Assembly (NCBI RefSeq): GCF_037013735.1
Contig: NZ_CP135136.1
Span: 62,001 to 126,000 of the forward strand
Direction: 5' to 3'
DNA length: 64,000 bases
Source: Candidatus Legionella polyplacis
Lineage (GTDB): Bacteria > Pseudomonadota > Gammaproteobacteria > Legionellales > Legionellaceae
Position numbers and translations under genes: made by a program
The notes under the pieces: model-generated
The model's input: only the letters and a program-made list of their open reading frames with translations
The model's database searches: none
What the model was told of the DNA's origin: nothing
Part shown: piece by piece, positions 1-10,049 of the stretch
How the letters are laid out: the number at the start of each line of letters is the position of its first letter
Numbering within the stretch: the first letter of the stretch is position 1

Positions 1-960
1 AACTTCTTTTATTGCTTCTTTAATTGCAAATTCAAAAGCCTTTTCACATGCATTTCCATGACTTTTAATAACAATACCATTTAATCCTAATAAAACAGCA
101 CCATTATAATAAATGGGATTCATTTTTTTTTTTATATTTAACCATACAGGCATTGAAATTATTCCTAATAATTTAGTAAAAAAGTTTTTATAAAACGATT
201 CTTTAATTTTAATTAATATTAACTTTGCTAATCCTTCACTAGTTTTGAGTACAATATTACCTGTAAATCCATCACAAATTATTAAATCTACTCTTCCAGT
301 ATATACACAATTTCCTTCAACATATCCTATATAATTTATTATTTTAGATTGTTTTAATTTATAAGAAGCCAATTTAATTTGATCATTACCTTTTATATCT
401 TCTATACCAACATTTAAAAGGCCCACTTTAGGATTCATTTTTTTTTCTAAAATCTCGATCAAAGCACTTCCCATAATTGAAAATTGGAATAAATGTCTAG
501 CATTCAAGGTAATACTAGCCCCTAAATCTAAAACACGAGTTTTTCCAATTATAGTTGGGAAAACTGCCATAATTCCAGGTCTTTCAATTCCAGGTAAAGT
601 TTTTAAAAAAAAATTAGATATTGCCACTAATGCTCCTGTATTGCCAGAACTTACACATGCATGAGCTCTTTTTTCTTTAATTAATTTTATTGCTACGTGC
701 ATAGAGGAATTTTTTTTATTTCTAATGGCATTTATTGGAGATTGTTCCATAGAAATTTCTTCATGTGTATGAATAACTGAAAATTGTTCATGTTTAGTTA
801 TATTAAACTTTTTAAGTTGCGTATAAATTTGTTCTTGATTACCAACTAATAATAACTTTAAATTTGAATTTTTTTTTATTAAACGTACACAAGCTGGTAT
901 TGATGCTTTAACTCCGTAATCTCCACCCATTGTGTCAATTGCAATAATTATTTTCTTCAA
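1..960 (-). CDS. plsX: Phosphate acyltransferase PlsX (partial, C-terminus beyond window edge)
   Basis: PlsX turns acyl-ACP into acyl-phosphate, the first step of the PlsX/PlsY route to phosphatidic acid; it is a peripheral membrane enzyme. About 320 residues are visible and the last few tens lie outside the window. The N-terminus reads MKKIIIAIDTMGGDYGV, the family signature, and an SSGNTGA stretch follows in the middle. The start is TTG at 958-960: an in-frame TAA (964-966, also the rpmF stop) lies just upstream, and the first ATG would cut into the conserved IAID strand. It is three bases from rpmF, the usual rpmF-plsX arrangement, so the two are probably co-transcribed. Confidence 0.95.
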   Translation of the reverse strand, partial: MKKIIIAIDTMGGDYGVKASIPACVRLIKKNSNLKLLLVGNQEQIYTQLKKFNITKHEQFSVIHTHEEISMEQSPINAIRNKKNSSMHVAIKLIKEKRAHACVSSGNTGALVAISNFFLKTLPGIERPGIMAVFPTIIGKTRVLDLGASITLNARHLFQFSIMGSALIEILEKKMNPKVGLLNVGIEDIKGNDQIKLASYKLKQSKIINYIGYVEGNCVYTGRVDLIICDGFTGNIVLKTSEGLAKLILIKIKESFYKNFFTKLLGIISMPVWLNIKKKMNPIYYNGAVLLGLNGIVIKSHGNACEKAFEFAIKEAIKEV

Positions 961-963
961 TTT

Positions 964-1158
964 TTACTCTTTTATTTTTTTTGTTTTTTTTAAATATAAA
1001 AATTTTTTTCCTTTGTAATAACCATCTTTTGTTATATGATGTCTTAAATGTACTTCTTTAGTAAAATTATCAATAGATAATGCAGGAATATATAATTTAT
1101 CATGAGATCTTCTCATATTTCTTTTTGAACGAGATTTTTTATTTTGTTGTACTGCCAT
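964..1158 (-). CDS. rpmF: 50S ribosomal protein L32
   Basis: This 64-residue basic protein begins [20 protein letters not shown], the standard L32 N-terminus, and carries the [13 protein letters not shown] segment typical of gammaproteobacterial L32. L32 is a small protein of the large ribosomal subunit near the exit tunnel. A GAGG lies about a dozen bases upstream of the ATG as a plausible ribosome binding site. The DUF177 gene (yceD) that usually precedes rpmF is absent; only 243 bp of A+T-rich sequence separate it from the divergent mnmA. It is transcribed together with plsX. Confidence 0.97.
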   Translation of the reverse strand: MAVQQNKKSRSKRNMRRSHDKLYIPALSIDNFTKEVHLRHHITKDGYYKGKKFLYLKKTKKIKE

Positions 1159-1401
1159 ATAATTTATATCCTCATAATAATAATTTATTAAAATACAAAT
1201 ATAATAATTATACTGTATTTTAATTGAATTTAGTATTTATTAAAATTATTAATATAAAAATTTTAATAAATTTATAAAGAAATTTACATTCAAAAAAATA
1301 TTTTTCTTATATTTTTAATATAAACAAAAATTAATTTCTATTTTTAATTTTATAGTTTAAAATAATTTAATAAAACTAATTTATGAAATTAAACTATTTT
1401 A

Positions 1402-2499
1402 ATGAAAGCAAAAGTAATTGTTGCTATGTCAGGAGGAGTAGATTCTTCTGTTGCTGCTTGGATATTAAAAAAACAAAAATATTTGGTTGAAGGATTATTT
1501 GTTAAAAATTGGGAAAAAAATGATATTTTAGGAAAATGTGCATTCAAAAATGATTGGAACGACGCAAAATTAATATGTAAACAACTTAAAATTCCTATTC
1601 ATTACGCTAATTTTTCTGAAGAATATTGGGAAAAAGTATTTAAATTATTTATTAATGAGTATGAACATGGTAAAACTCCAAATCCAGATATTATCTGCAA
1701 TAAAGAAATTAAATTTAAAATTATTTTAAAATATTCTATGTCACAACTAGGTGCTGATTTTTTAGCTACAGGGCATTACGCAAAAACATTCTGTCAAAAA
1801 CAATTATATAGCAGTAGTCCTTTATTACAGGCGAAAGATAAAAAAAAAGATCAAACATATTTCTTACATGCAATTGATCCAAAAGTTTTTAAATATTTAT
1901 TATTTCCATTAGGAGATTACTATAAAGTAGATGTCAGAAGATTAGCAAAAAAAATAGGATTTATTAATTATAATAAAAAGAGTTCAACAGGACTATGTTT
2001 TATAGGAAAAAAAAATTTTAGAAATTTTTTACAAGAATTTTTTCTATTAAAACCTGGATTTATCAAAGATATTAATAGAAAAATATTGGGAAAACATGAC
2101 GGAGTATATTTTTATACAATAGGACAAAGAAAAGGATTAGGTATAGGGGGTAAAAAAAATACTAATCAATTACCCTGGTATGTACAGCATAAAGATATAA
2201 AAACAAATACATTAATTGTAGTTCAAGGAACTAATAACTATTTATTATATTCAAAAAATATTTATTGTGAACCTATTCATTGGTTATTAAAACCATTTAA
2301 GTTTCCATTTAATTGTTTTGCAAAAATAAGACATGGATACCGTCAAGAATTATGTACAGTATTTAAATGTAATAATAGTTCAGATTATTACATTGAATTT
2401 TTTTATTTACAACGTGCTATAAATCCTGGACAATATATTGTTTTTTATAAAAATAACCAATGCCTTGGAGGAGCAAAAATAAAATATATCATTCATTAA
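1402..2499 (+). CDS. mnmA: tRNA-specific 2-thiouridylase MnmA
   Basis: MnmA thiolates U34 of the Glu, Gln and Lys tRNAs using ATP and sulfur relayed from IscS. The 365-residue protein has the PP-loop SGGVDSS at residues 10-16, a first catalytic Cys at position 99 in NPDIICNKEI, and a second Cys at 199 in STGLCFIG. The C-terminal beta-barrel is retained. The length matches the E. coli enzyme (about 368). The gene reads away from rpmF-plsX and is followed 42 bp later by erpA on the same strand, so a short sulfur/Fe-S operon is likely. iscS, the sulfur donor, lies at about 21 kb. Confidence 0.97.
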   Translation: MKAKVIVAMSGGVDSSVAAWILKKQKYLVEGLFVKNWEKNDILGKCAFKNDWNDAKLICKQLKIPIHYANFSEEYWEKVFKLFINEYEHGKTPNPDIICNKEIKFKIILKYSMSQLGADFLATGHYAKTFCQKQLYSSSPLLQAKDKKKDQTYFLHAIDPKVFKYLLFPLGDYYKVDVRRLAKKIGFINYNKKSSTGLCFIGKKNFRNFLQEFFLLKPGFIKDINRKILGKHDGVYFYTIGQRKGLGIGGKKNTNQLPWYVQHKDIKTNTLIVVQGTNNYLLYSKNIYCEPIHWLLKPFKFPFNCFAKIRHGYRQELCTVFKCNNSSDYYIEFFYLQRAINPGQYIVFYKNNQCLGGAKIKYIIH

Positions 2500-2541
2500 T
2501 TAAAATTAATACTTAAATATGTATTTAAAATAAAATAAATT

Positions 2542-2922
2542 ATGAAAAATATAAAAAATGATTCATCAAAATTATCATCTAAAATTAATATTTCTATTAA
2601 AGCTATAGATAAAATTTATTCTTTAATATCTGAAAAAAATATGAATTCTAATCTAAGAATTAGAATTATCAGTGGTGGTTGTAATGGATTACAATATAAA
2701 ATATTTCTAGATCAAGAAATATTTAAAAATGATTATATTTTTACAAAAAAATGTTCAGACGGGAAATCAAATATAAAATTAATTATTGATGCAATTAGTT
2801 TCCCATATTTAGAAAAAATAAAAATTGATTATTTACAAGATATTAAAGGAGAGAGATTTATTATTTATAATCCTATAGCTCTATCCACTTGTAGTTGTGG
2901 AGAATCATTTAATATATTTTAA
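2542..2922 (+). CDS. erpA: A-type iron-sulfur carrier, ErpA-like
   Basis: A-type carriers deliver [4Fe-4S] clusters to target enzymes. The 126-residue protein has the three cluster cysteines in the expected places: SGGCNGLQY near residue 48 and TCSCGESF close to the C-terminus. The stretch reading NP-x-A-x-x-TCxCGxSF resembles ErpA more than IscA, and a separate IscA copy sits beside iscS at 20.2 kb. An extra N-terminal tail of about 15 residues is Lys/Ser-rich. The gene follows mnmA closely on the same strand. ErpA is preferred, but another A-type subfamily cannot be excluded without a tree. Confidence 0.8.
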   Translation: MKNIKNDSSKLSSKINISIKAIDKIYSLISEKNMNSNLRIRIISGGCNGLQYKIFLDQEIFKNDYIFTKKCSDGKSNIKLIIDAISFPYLEKIKIDYLQDIKGERFIIYNPIALSTCSCGESFNIF

Positions 2923-3200
2923 ATATATAAAATAATAAAATTATAAATTTTATTTAAAATATTTATTTTAGTAAATTACAAATAAATTTAATTATAAAAT
3001 AATAATTCAATAACTAATTTTTTATAATTTATTTTTAAATAGTTTTATTTTTATTATTTTAATTATTATTTACTTATTGTTAAAATAAAATTTTATATGT
3101 CAACTATTTTACTAATTTAATAGAACATAAATATGTTTTCTGATGAAGATAAAAGTCTTATATAAAAATAATGAATGTATTTAAAAAAGAATATTTTGTT

Positions 3201-4946
3201 TTAAATGTAATCTGTTATTTCTGCTGGAGAATTTGTTAGCATACACGTTGCTGAATTAGTTTTAGGAAATGCTATAACATCACGAATAGATTTAGAATTA
3301 GTTAATAGCATTATTAACCGATCAATACCTAACGCAATCCCACCATGAGGTGGGCATCCATGTTTTAATGCATTTAAAAAAAATCCAAAATCATATTTTA
3401 TTCTTTTTATATCAATATTTAATATAGAAAATATAGTATTTTGCAAATTAAAATCATGAATTCGAATAGAACCACCTCCAATTTCATGTCCATTAATAAT
3501 AAGATCATATGATTTAGACAAAACTTTTAAAGGATTTTTTTTTAAAAATTCAAGATTATTTTTTTTTGGAGCTACAAATGGATGATGAACAGATTGTAAT
3601 TTTTTAGTTTTTTCATCTAATAAAAACATAGGATAATCTGTAATCCATAAAATAGACCATGTAGAAGTAGAAATCAGATTTTTATTATTTCCTATTTCTA
3701 TACGTAAATTTCCCATAGATTCATAAATAATATTTTCAAAACCAACACAAATAAAAACAATTTCATTAGACATAACTGACATGAAGTGTAGAATTTCATT
3801 AATGCAATTTTCGGATAAAAAATTTAAAATAGAAAATTCTGAACTTATATAAGTTGGCATATCATCATTTAATTTTAAATAGAAAAATTTTTTAATTTTA
3901 TATTTTTTCATGAACGTTATATATTGCATTATTTCTTTATTGGAAATAATGCAATAATTAGGAACTTTAAAAGCAATTACTTGATTATCAGAATCTTTTT
4001 TAAATGTAAAAAAAGTACTAAAATTATACTTTTTAACTATTTTAGTTATATTAATTAATTCGATAGGAATACGCAAATCAGGTTTATCAGTTCCAAATTT
4101 ATTAATAGCATCTGAATATTTTATACTAGTAAATTTTTTAGATAAAGTAACATTAAGAAACTTTTTAAATATTTTTATTAACATATCTTCAATTATTTTT
4201 TGAACATGCCTTTCTTTTATAAATGACATTTCTATATCAAGTTGTGTAAACTCTGGTTGTCTATCGGATCGTAAATCTTCATCTCTAAAACAACGAACAA
4301 TTTGATAATATTTATTAAATCCCGACATCATAATTAATTGTTTAAATAATTGTGGAGATTGAGGTAAAGCATAAAATTTTTTAAGATTTGATCTTGATTG
4401 AACAAAATAATCTTTTGCGCCTTCTGGTGTAGATCTAGTTAAAAATGGAGTTTCAATATCAATAAAATTTTTTTTATTTAAATAATTTCTAATATATTGA
4501 ATTAAATTATGACGAAATACTAATTTTTTTTGCATTTTATCTCGTCTTAAATCTAAGTATCTAAATTTATATCTCATAGTTTTACTTATATCCAGATTTT
4601 TACATTCATTTGGAGTAAATGGAAGAAAAATAGCTTGATTTAAGATTTTTAACTTATGTACTAATATTTCAATATAATTTATTTTAGAATTATGATGTTT
4701 TAATATATTTGAATGATTACATACTAAACCTTTAGCCCAAATTACATCTTCATAATGTATTTTTTTAGCAATAGAAAAAACTTTTTCATTTTTATATGTA
4801 CAAACAATTTGTAAAATTCCAGAATGATCTCTAACATCAAAAAATATTACTTTTTTATGTTGTCTATAATTATCTATCCATCCACATATACTTACTACTT
4901 TATTAAGTAATTTTTTATTTATACTACTACAATAATGAGATCGCAT
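3201..4946 (-). CDS. aspS: Aspartyl-tRNA synthetase
   Basis: This class II synthetase charges tRNA-Asp. The 581-residue protein has the N-terminal OB-fold (FFDVRDHSGILQIV), RYLDLRR, the class II motif 2 loop FRDEDLRSDRQPEFTQ, the GAD insertion, GGGSIRIHD, and the motif 3 region GIALGIDRLIMLL followed by RDVIAFPKT. It is close to the usual bacterial length of about 590 residues and appears intact. It stands alone, with 278 bp of empty sequence downstream and 342 bp upstream. Confidence 0.98.
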   Translation of the reverse strand: MRSHYCSSINKKLLNKVVSICGWIDNYRQHKKVIFFDVRDHSGILQIVCTYKNEKVFSIAKKIHYEDVIWAKGLVCNHSNILKHHNSKINYIEILVHKLKILNQAIFLPFTPNECKNLDISKTMRYKFRYLDLRRDKMQKKLVFRHNLIQYIRNYLNKKNFIDIETPFLTRSTPEGAKDYFVQSRSNLKKFYALPQSPQLFKQLIMMSGFNKYYQIVRCFRDEDLRSDRQPEFTQLDIEMSFIKERHVQKIIEDMLIKIFKKFLNVTLSKKFTSIKYSDAINKFGTDKPDLRIPIELINITKIVKKYNFSTFFTFKKDSDNQVIAFKVPNYCIISNKEIMQYITFMKKYKIKKFFYLKLNDDMPTYISSEFSILNFLSENCINEILHFMSVMSNEIVFICVGFENIIYESMGNLRIEIGNNKNLISTSTWSILWITDYPMFLLDEKTKKLQSVHHPFVAPKKNNLEFLKKNPLKVLSKSYDLIINGHEIGGGSIRIHDFNLQNTIFSILNIDIKRIKYDFGFFLNALKHGCPPHGGIALGIDRLIMLLTNSKSIRDVIAFPKTNSATCMLTNSPAEITDYI

Positions 4947-5288
4947 AATATGTTTTTTTATTGTTAAAGTTAGTTAATTAAATAAAAATTTTTTTTAAAT
5001 TGTTAATTTTTTAAAAACATTAAAATAATTTAACTACAAATCAGTTTTTACAAACAAATTCTTTTTTCATAACAAATTATTTAATGAGAATAAATTATAT
5101 AAAAGATATTAATTTAATTTATGTAAATATAAGTTTTAATTAATCTGATTATTATACAAAACAAATATTTATTAATCTATAATTATAGGATTAATTTTTT
5201 TTAAATTAAATCATCTTTATTTTTTTAAAAACAGAGTACGATCAATATCAATATTATTGGATTAATATTATTGTTATCTATTTCTTTA
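4947..5288. other. 342-bp gene-free spacer between the NIF3-family gene and aspS
   Basis: No open frame of note and no RNA gene is visible. The one structured element is an imperfect palindrome at 5171-5195 (attaatctata/tataggattaat, one bulge) followed on the plus strand by a T run. No plus-strand gene lies upstream of it, so I do not call it a terminator. The stretch is probably a decayed intergenic region or gene remnant. Confidence 0.5.
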
Positions 5289-6047
5289 TTACACAGGATT
5301 AAATGTTTCTATGAAATAGTGTTCAATAGAAAATTGATCTTTTAAGTAATTTCCTAAAGCTTGTATTCCAAATCGCTCTGTAGCATGATGACCGCAGGAA
5401 AAATAATGAATATTTAAATCTTGAGCCTGATAATAAGTTCTTTCAGAAATTTCCCCACTTATATAGGCATCTATTCCTAAGTCATATGCTTTTAAAATTA
5501 AATCTTGTGCAGCTCCTGTGCACCAAGCAATATTTTTTATATATTTATTTGAAGATGGTATATGCAAAGGTATTCTACCAATTTTTAAAATAATTAAGTC
5601 TATAAATTCTTTATAAGTTTTATGTTCTTTAAAAGATCCGTACCAAAGTAAATTCTGTATATTAAGTACTTTATAAGAATTAATTTTATCAAGTTCAAAA
5701 AGTTTTCCTAAACAAATATTATTTCCAATTTCTTTATGACAATCTAATGGTAAATGATATGCAAATAATGAAATATTGTTTTTTATTAATTTCTCTATTT
5801 GTTTTTTTTTGATCCCAATAATTGCAGGTGAATCTTTTTTCCAAAAATATCCATGATGAACTATTACTGCATCAGATTTTAATAATGTTACTTTGTCAAT
5901 TACTTCACTAGAAATCGAAACAGCAGTGCATAAAGAATTAATTTCTTCAGAACCTTCAATTTGTAAACCATTATAAACTGAATCATTAAATATATTGCAT
6001 TCTAACAAATCATTCAAATAAGAATCTAAAAAATTACGTAAAATCAT
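5289..6047 (-). CDS. NIF3-like dinuclear metal-centre protein (YbgI family)
   Basis: This is a 252-residue member of the NIF3/YbgI (DUF34) family, which forms toroidal hexamers with a dinuclear metal site; its biochemical role is not established. Metal ligands are visible as VIVHHGYFWK near residue 63, the AYHLPLDCH segment about 35 residues later, and SCGHHATERFGIQAL near the C-terminus, where His and Glu are expected. The start codon overlaps the murA stop by one base (TAATG), so translation is probably coupled to murA. Its survival in so reduced a genome suggests an important role. Confidence 0.9.
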   Translation of the reverse strand: MILRNFLDSYLNDLLECNIFNDSVYNGLQIEGSEEINSLCTAVSISSEVIDKVTLLKSDAVIVHHGYFWKKDSPAIIGIKKKQIEKLIKNNISLFAYHLPLDCHKEIGNNICLGKLFELDKINSYKVLNIQNLLWYGSFKEHKTYKEFIDLIILKIGRIPLHIPSSNKYIKNIAWCTGAAQDLILKAYDLGIDAYISGEISERTYYQAQDLNIHYFSCGHHATERFGIQALGNYLKDQFSIEHYFIETFNPV

Positions 6048-7339
6048 TAAATAATAATATTTCTCCTTTTAATATCTGCCCCTAACAAAGTTAATTTATT
6101 TTCAATATTATCGTATCCTCTATCAATATGGTCAATATATTCTATAATAGTTTTTCCAACTGCAATTAATCCAGCTAAAATTAAACTCGCAGAAGATCGT
6201 AAATCACTAGCTTTTACAAATGTTCCCAGTAATTTTTTATTTCCTGTTATTAGAATTTTATTTTTATTTGAAACAATTTTAGCACCCATAGATATTAATT
6301 CTTTTATATGTGTAAATCTATTTTTAAAAACAGTTTCAATAATTAAAGAAATTCCATTTGCAATAACATTTAAAACAACAAATTGTGGTTGCATATCTGT
6401 TGGAAAAAACGGATAAGGAGCTGTTATAATATTTACTGAGTTTAAATACATTATTTTATTCATATTCACTTCAATATAATTTTTTCCAACATTTAAATTA
6501 ACTCCTGTTTTTTTAATAGCAAATAGAATTGATGATAAAATATTTGAATCAATATTATCAATCAATAACTCTCCTCTCGTTATAATTCCAGCTATTAAGT
6601 ATGTACCGGCTTCAATTCTATCTGACATTATTGAATAATATTTATAATTTCCATGTAAACGTTTTACTCCTTTTATCATTACGGTATTTGTACCTATACC
6701 ATAAATTTTTGCTCCTAACTCAACTAAAAAATTAGATAAATCCACAATTTCTGGTTCACAAGCAGCATTTTTAATAATTATTTCCCCATCTACAAAAATT
6801 GATGTCATTAATATATTTTCTGTTCCGGTAACAGTAACCATATCAAACATAAAAGTTCCAGATTTTATCTTTTTTTTTATAAAAGCATTAATACATTTAT
6901 TTTCTATATAAATATCAATTCCCATTTTTTTTAAAATATCTACATGCAAATTAAAGGGACGAAAACCAATATTACATCCTCCTGGAAAGCCAATTCTGAC
7001 TTTCATGAACCTTGACAATAATGGACCCAAAAGTAAAATAGAAGCTCTAATTTTTTTGGTAAAATTAAATGGTACATAAAAGTTATTAATATTAGATGAA
7101 TTGATCTTAATACTATCTTTAGTATAAAAAGTTACTTTTGAACCTATTAATTTTAGCATTTCCAACATAATTTTTACATCTTTAATATCTGGTATATTTG
7201 AAATATAAACATCATCATTAGTAAGTAATGATGCTGCTATTATAGGTAATGCTGCATTTTTAGATCCTGAAATACTAACTGTTCCATTTAAAGAATTTCC
7301 TCCATTAATAATGAATTGACTTATATTTTTTTGTTCCAT
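6047..7339 (-). CDS. murA: UDP-N-acetylglucosamine 1-carboxyvinyltransferase MurA
   Basis: MurA transfers enolpyruvate from PEP to UDP-GlcNAc, the committed step of peptidoglycan synthesis, in the cytosol. The 430-residue protein has SGSKNAALPI at 24-33 (catalytic Lys), the active-site Cys at 122 in FPGGCNIGFRP, the form sensitive to fosfomycin in other bacteria, and the conserved DLRSSASLILAG loop near the C-terminus. It overlaps ibaG by 19 bp upstream and the NIF3-family gene by one base downstream. The ibaG-murA order matches E. coli. Confidence 0.98.
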   Translation of the reverse strand: MEQKNISQFIINGGNSLNGTVSISGSKNAALPIIAASLLTNDDVYISNIPDIKDVKIMLEMLKLIGSKVTFYTKDSIKINSSNINNFYVPFNFTKKIRASILLLGPLLSRFMKVRIGFPGGCNIGFRPFNLHVDILKKMGIDIYIENKCINAFIKKKIKSGTFMFDMVTVTGTENILMTSIFVDGEIIIKNAACEPEIVDLSNFLVELGAKIYGIGTNTVMIKGVKRLHGNYKYYSIMSDRIEAGTYLIAGIITRGELLIDNIDSNILSSILFAIKKTGVNLNVGKNYIEVNMNKIMYLNSVNIITAPYPFFPTDMQPQFVVLNVIANGISLIIETVFKNRFTHIKELISMGAKIVSNKNKILITGNKKLLGTFVKASDLRSSASLILAGLIAVGKTIIEYIDHIDRGYDNIENKLTLLGADIKRRNIII

Positions 7340-7566
7340 TCTTTTTTTGTAAAAAGATTCATTTTTATAGAATGTATATCATTGTTCAAAAAATATTTTT
7401 TTAATTTTAAATACACAAATTGCTGTCTTTCTAGTTCTGATTTATTTACAAATAAATCAGAAACAATAGTTAAATCACAATGAGACATATGAGATGTTAC
7501 ATCAACAAAATCTATATCTTTTATGTTTAAAAATATGTTTTTTAATTCATCAACAATCATAATCAT
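7321..7566 (-). CDS. ibaG: BolA-family protein IbaG
   Basis: This 81-residue BolA-fold protein probably pairs with a monothiol glutaredoxin in Fe-S handling. It has the family pattern of a central VSDLF strand, ELERQQFVY, and HSIKMNLFTKKEW. The RQQ in place of the RH of BolA proper is what IbaG (YrbA) proteins show, and the position directly upstream of murA is the classical ibaG locus. The end overlaps the murA start by 19 bp. The mlaFEDCB genes that usually precede ibaG are absent here. A start two codons further in is equally possible. Confidence 0.88.
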   Translation of the reverse strand: MIMIVDELKNIFLNIKDIDFVDVTSHMSHCDLTIVSDLFVNKSELERQQFVYLKLKKYFLNNDIHSIKMNLFTKKEWNKKI

Positions 7567-7733
7567 TTTATTTTGATTTTTTTCAATTTTTAATTCATCT
7601 AATTATATAAATGTATAAATACAAAAGATATTTATTGATAATTAATATCTAAAAAAATAATTTTATTGTAAAAATAATTTATAATAATATAAATATTTAA
7701 TTTTATCAAATATAATTTTTTACAATATAGAAA

Positions 7734-8258
7734 ATGAAAAAAATAATACTAGACAAGGCAAAAAAAATAAAATGTTTAATCTGTGATGTAGATGGAGTAT
7801 TAACAAATGGTTGTTTTTATATAGATAATTATGGAAATGAATTTAAATCTTTTTATGTACATGATGGAATTGGAATAAAACTATTAATTACAGCAGGAAT
7901 AGAAGTAGCTATCATAACAATCTCTAATAGTAAAATAATTGATTTTAGAGTACAACAATTAGGAATTAAATATTTTTTTAAAGGACAAACTGATAAAAAT
8001 CTTGCATTTCATAAATTAAAAACAATTTTAAACTTAAAAAATGAAGAATTTGCTTATATAGGCGATGATATACCTGATATTCCAGTTATGAAACAAGTAG
8101 GACTAAGTATATCAGTATCTAATGCTACTAAACAAGCAAAAAAGAATTCTATTTGGCAAACAAAAAAAGCCGGAGGATATGGAGCAGTACGTGAAGTATG
8201 TGAATTAATCTTAAATTCTCAAAATAAAAAATGGGATCAATTAAAATATTGTAATTAA
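7734..8258 (+). CDS. kdsC: 3-deoxy-D-manno-octulosonate 8-phosphate phosphatase KdsC
   Basis: KdsC is a HAD-superfamily phosphatase that releases Kdo from Kdo-8-phosphate in the cytosol, supplying the inner core of lipopolysaccharide. The 174-residue protein has the nucleophile motif CDVDGVLTNG near residue 20, the motif II Thr (AIITIS, where the family usually reads ITGR), the motif III Lys in GQTDKN, and GDDIPDIPVM. The length is normal. It stands alone; the kdsD and lpt genes that often flank kdsC are absent. It implies that at least a Kdo-lipid A type surface is still made. Confidence 0.93.
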   Translation: MKKIILDKAKKIKCLICDVDGVLTNGCFYIDNYGNEFKSFYVHDGIGIKLLITAGIEVAIITISNSKIIDFRVQQLGIKYFFKGQTDKNLAFHKLKTILNLKNEEFAYIGDDIPDIPVMKQVGLSISVSNATKQAKKNSIWQTKKAGGYGAVREVCELILNSQNKKWDQLKYCN

Positions 8259-8347
8259 TAAATAATTTAATTTTAATTTTTTTTAAAAATAAATACGCAT
8301 AATTTAATAATAAAAATTTATTATGAGTTTTATTATAAATCATCATT

Positions 8348-9403
8348 CTATATTTTAATTTTACTATATAACTGCCCGCATGAAGCATTAATATCCAAAC
8401 CTCTTATTTTACGAATAGAACTATATATTCCATTATTTAATAATCTCTTATTAAATTGTCTAATTACTTCCATTGAAGAAGATTGATATTTAGAATATGG
8501 AAACATATTAAATGGAATTAAATTAACTTTTGCTAAAATATTGTTTAATAATTTTATCAATTGATCAGCATGAATAAATTGATCATTAATATTTTTTAAC
8601 ATAACATATTCGAAAGTAACTTTGCGCTTTTGATTTTTATTAAAAATTTCTTTACATAATTTTATCAAATTAAATAATGGATATTTTTTATTTATTGGAA
8701 CAAGAATATTTCTTAATTTTTCATTAGGAGCATGAAGTGATATAGCAATTCCAATAGAAGTTGTATAATATAGTTTTTTTAAAATTGGTACTATACCAAC
8801 TGTACTTAATGTAATTTTTTTTTGAGGTATATTATATGTAAATTTATCTGTAATAATATTTATTGCATTGATAATATTTTTAAAATTAAATAATGGCTCT
8901 CCCATTCCCATAATTACTATATTTGTTATATTTTTATAATTATATATATTTTTTTTTTTATTTAAATTTTTATTAACTAACCAAATTTGTCCTAATAACT
9001 CGGATAGATTTAAATTTCTACTAAATCCCATTTTTCCAGTATAACAAAAACTACAATTAGCAATGCACCCAATTTGAGATGATATACATAAAGTTCTCCT
9101 TTTTTTTTCTGGAATAAATACAGTTTCAATATAATTCTTACATTTTAATTTTAATAACCATTTGCATGTACCATCTTTAGATTTTTTAAAACCTGCAATT
9201 ATAGGTAAGTCTATTTTAAAAGTATTATTTAAATAATTACGAAATTTTTTATTTATATTAGTCATATTTAAGAAATCTTTAATACCAAATTTATGAATCC
9301 ATTGCATAATTTGTTGTGTTCTATAAGATTTTTCATTTATGTTATCAAATATTTTAAATATTTGTTCTTTATTTAAATTTAATATATTTATTTTGTTTTT
9401 CAT
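8348..9403 (-). CDS. rlmN: Dual-specificity 23S rRNA/tRNA methyltransferase RlmN
   Basis: RlmN is a radical SAM enzyme that methylates C2 of A2503 in 23S rRNA and A37 of some tRNAs. The 351-residue protein has the CxxxCxxC cluster motif in GCIANCSFCYTGKMGF at about residue 112, the MGMGEPL segment, and the C-terminal LDINASCGQL with the methyl-carrying Cys. Its genes in Gammaproteobacteria usually follow ndk, as here (ndk lies 87 bp upstream on the same strand). The pilF/rodZ/ispG genes that normally come next are missing. Confidence 0.97.
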   Translation of the reverse strand: MKNKINILNLNKEQIFKIFDNINEKSYRTQQIMQWIHKFGIKDFLNMTNINKKFRNYLNNTFKIDLPIIAGFKKSKDGTCKWLLKLKCKNYIETVFIPEKKRRTLCISSQIGCIANCSFCYTGKMGFSRNLNLSELLGQIWLVNKNLNKKKNIYNYKNITNIVIMGMGEPLFNFKNIINAINIITDKFTYNIPQKKITLSTVGIVPILKKLYYTTSIGIAISLHAPNEKLRNILVPINKKYPLFNLIKLCKEIFNKNQKRKVTFEYVMLKNINDQFIHADQLIKLLNNILAKVNLIPFNMFPYSKYQSSSMEVIRQFNKRLLNNGIYSSIRKIRGLDINASCGQLYSKIKI

Positions 9404-9490
9404 AAAATAAATGTTACTAAAAAAATAATAAGTAAAAATTATTCATTTTTTAATCAATTTAAAATATTAAGAATTTATTTAAAATTATAT

Positions 9491-9913
9491 TTATTTTACA
9501 AATATTTCATACGATTTAAAAAAAAAGGAAATTTCTTGATAAGCTGTATCTATACTATCTGATCCATGTACAATATTAAAATTAATATTTTCTGCGAAGT
9601 CATAACGAATAGTTCCTGGTAATGCATTTTTTGGATTAGTATTTCCCATTAATACACGATTTTTTTTAATAGCATTATTCCCTTGTAAAATTTGAACTAC
9701 TATAGGTCCAGAAATCATAAAATTTATTAAATCATTAAAAAAATTTTTTTCCTTATGAATATAATAAAATTGTATAGCTCTTTCTAAAGAAAGTTTAACA
9801 GTTTTTATAGCAATAATTTTTAGTCCTGATCTTTCAAATCTATTATAAATATTTCCAATAATTGATTTTTTTACTCCATCTGGCTTAATTATTGATAAAG
9901 TTAATTCTTCCAT
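9491..9913 (-). CDS. ndk: Nucleoside diphosphate kinase
   Basis: Ndk balances nucleoside triphosphate pools by ping-pong phosphate transfer through a His. The 140-residue protein starts [16 protein letters not shown], contains [20 protein letters not shown], and keeps the active-site His in NIVHGSDS. Length and motifs are normal. It precedes rlmN on the same strand, the usual order. Confidence 0.98.
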   Translation of the reverse strand: MEELTLSIIKPDGVKKSIIGNIYNRFERSGLKIIAIKTVKLSLERAIQFYYIHKEKNFFNDLINFMISGPIVVQILQGNNAIKKNRVLMGNTNPKNALPGTIRYDFAENINFNIVHGSDSIDTAYQEISFFFKSYEIFVK

Positions 9914-10049
9914 TATAGTATTTGGAATACTAAAAATAAAGTTTTTATATTTAATAAATATAAAATAAATTATATTTAAATTAAATTAATATTAATATTT
10001 TATTATAACAAAATATTTCATTTTTAATAAAAATTTATTTAGAATAAAA

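Noticed and set aside
5171-5195. Palindrome followed by a T run, resembling a terminator
   Set aside because: The stem is nearly all A+T and no plus-strand gene lies upstream that it could terminate.
7321-7566. Loss of the invariant His of BolA proteins (RQQ instead of RH)
   Set aside because: E. coli IbaG itself has QQ at this place, so it marks the IbaG subfamily and is not a damaged site.
8149-8388. 79-codon minus-strand frame overlapping the ends of kdsC and rlmN
   Set aside because: It overlaps two well-supported genes and its text has no family features.
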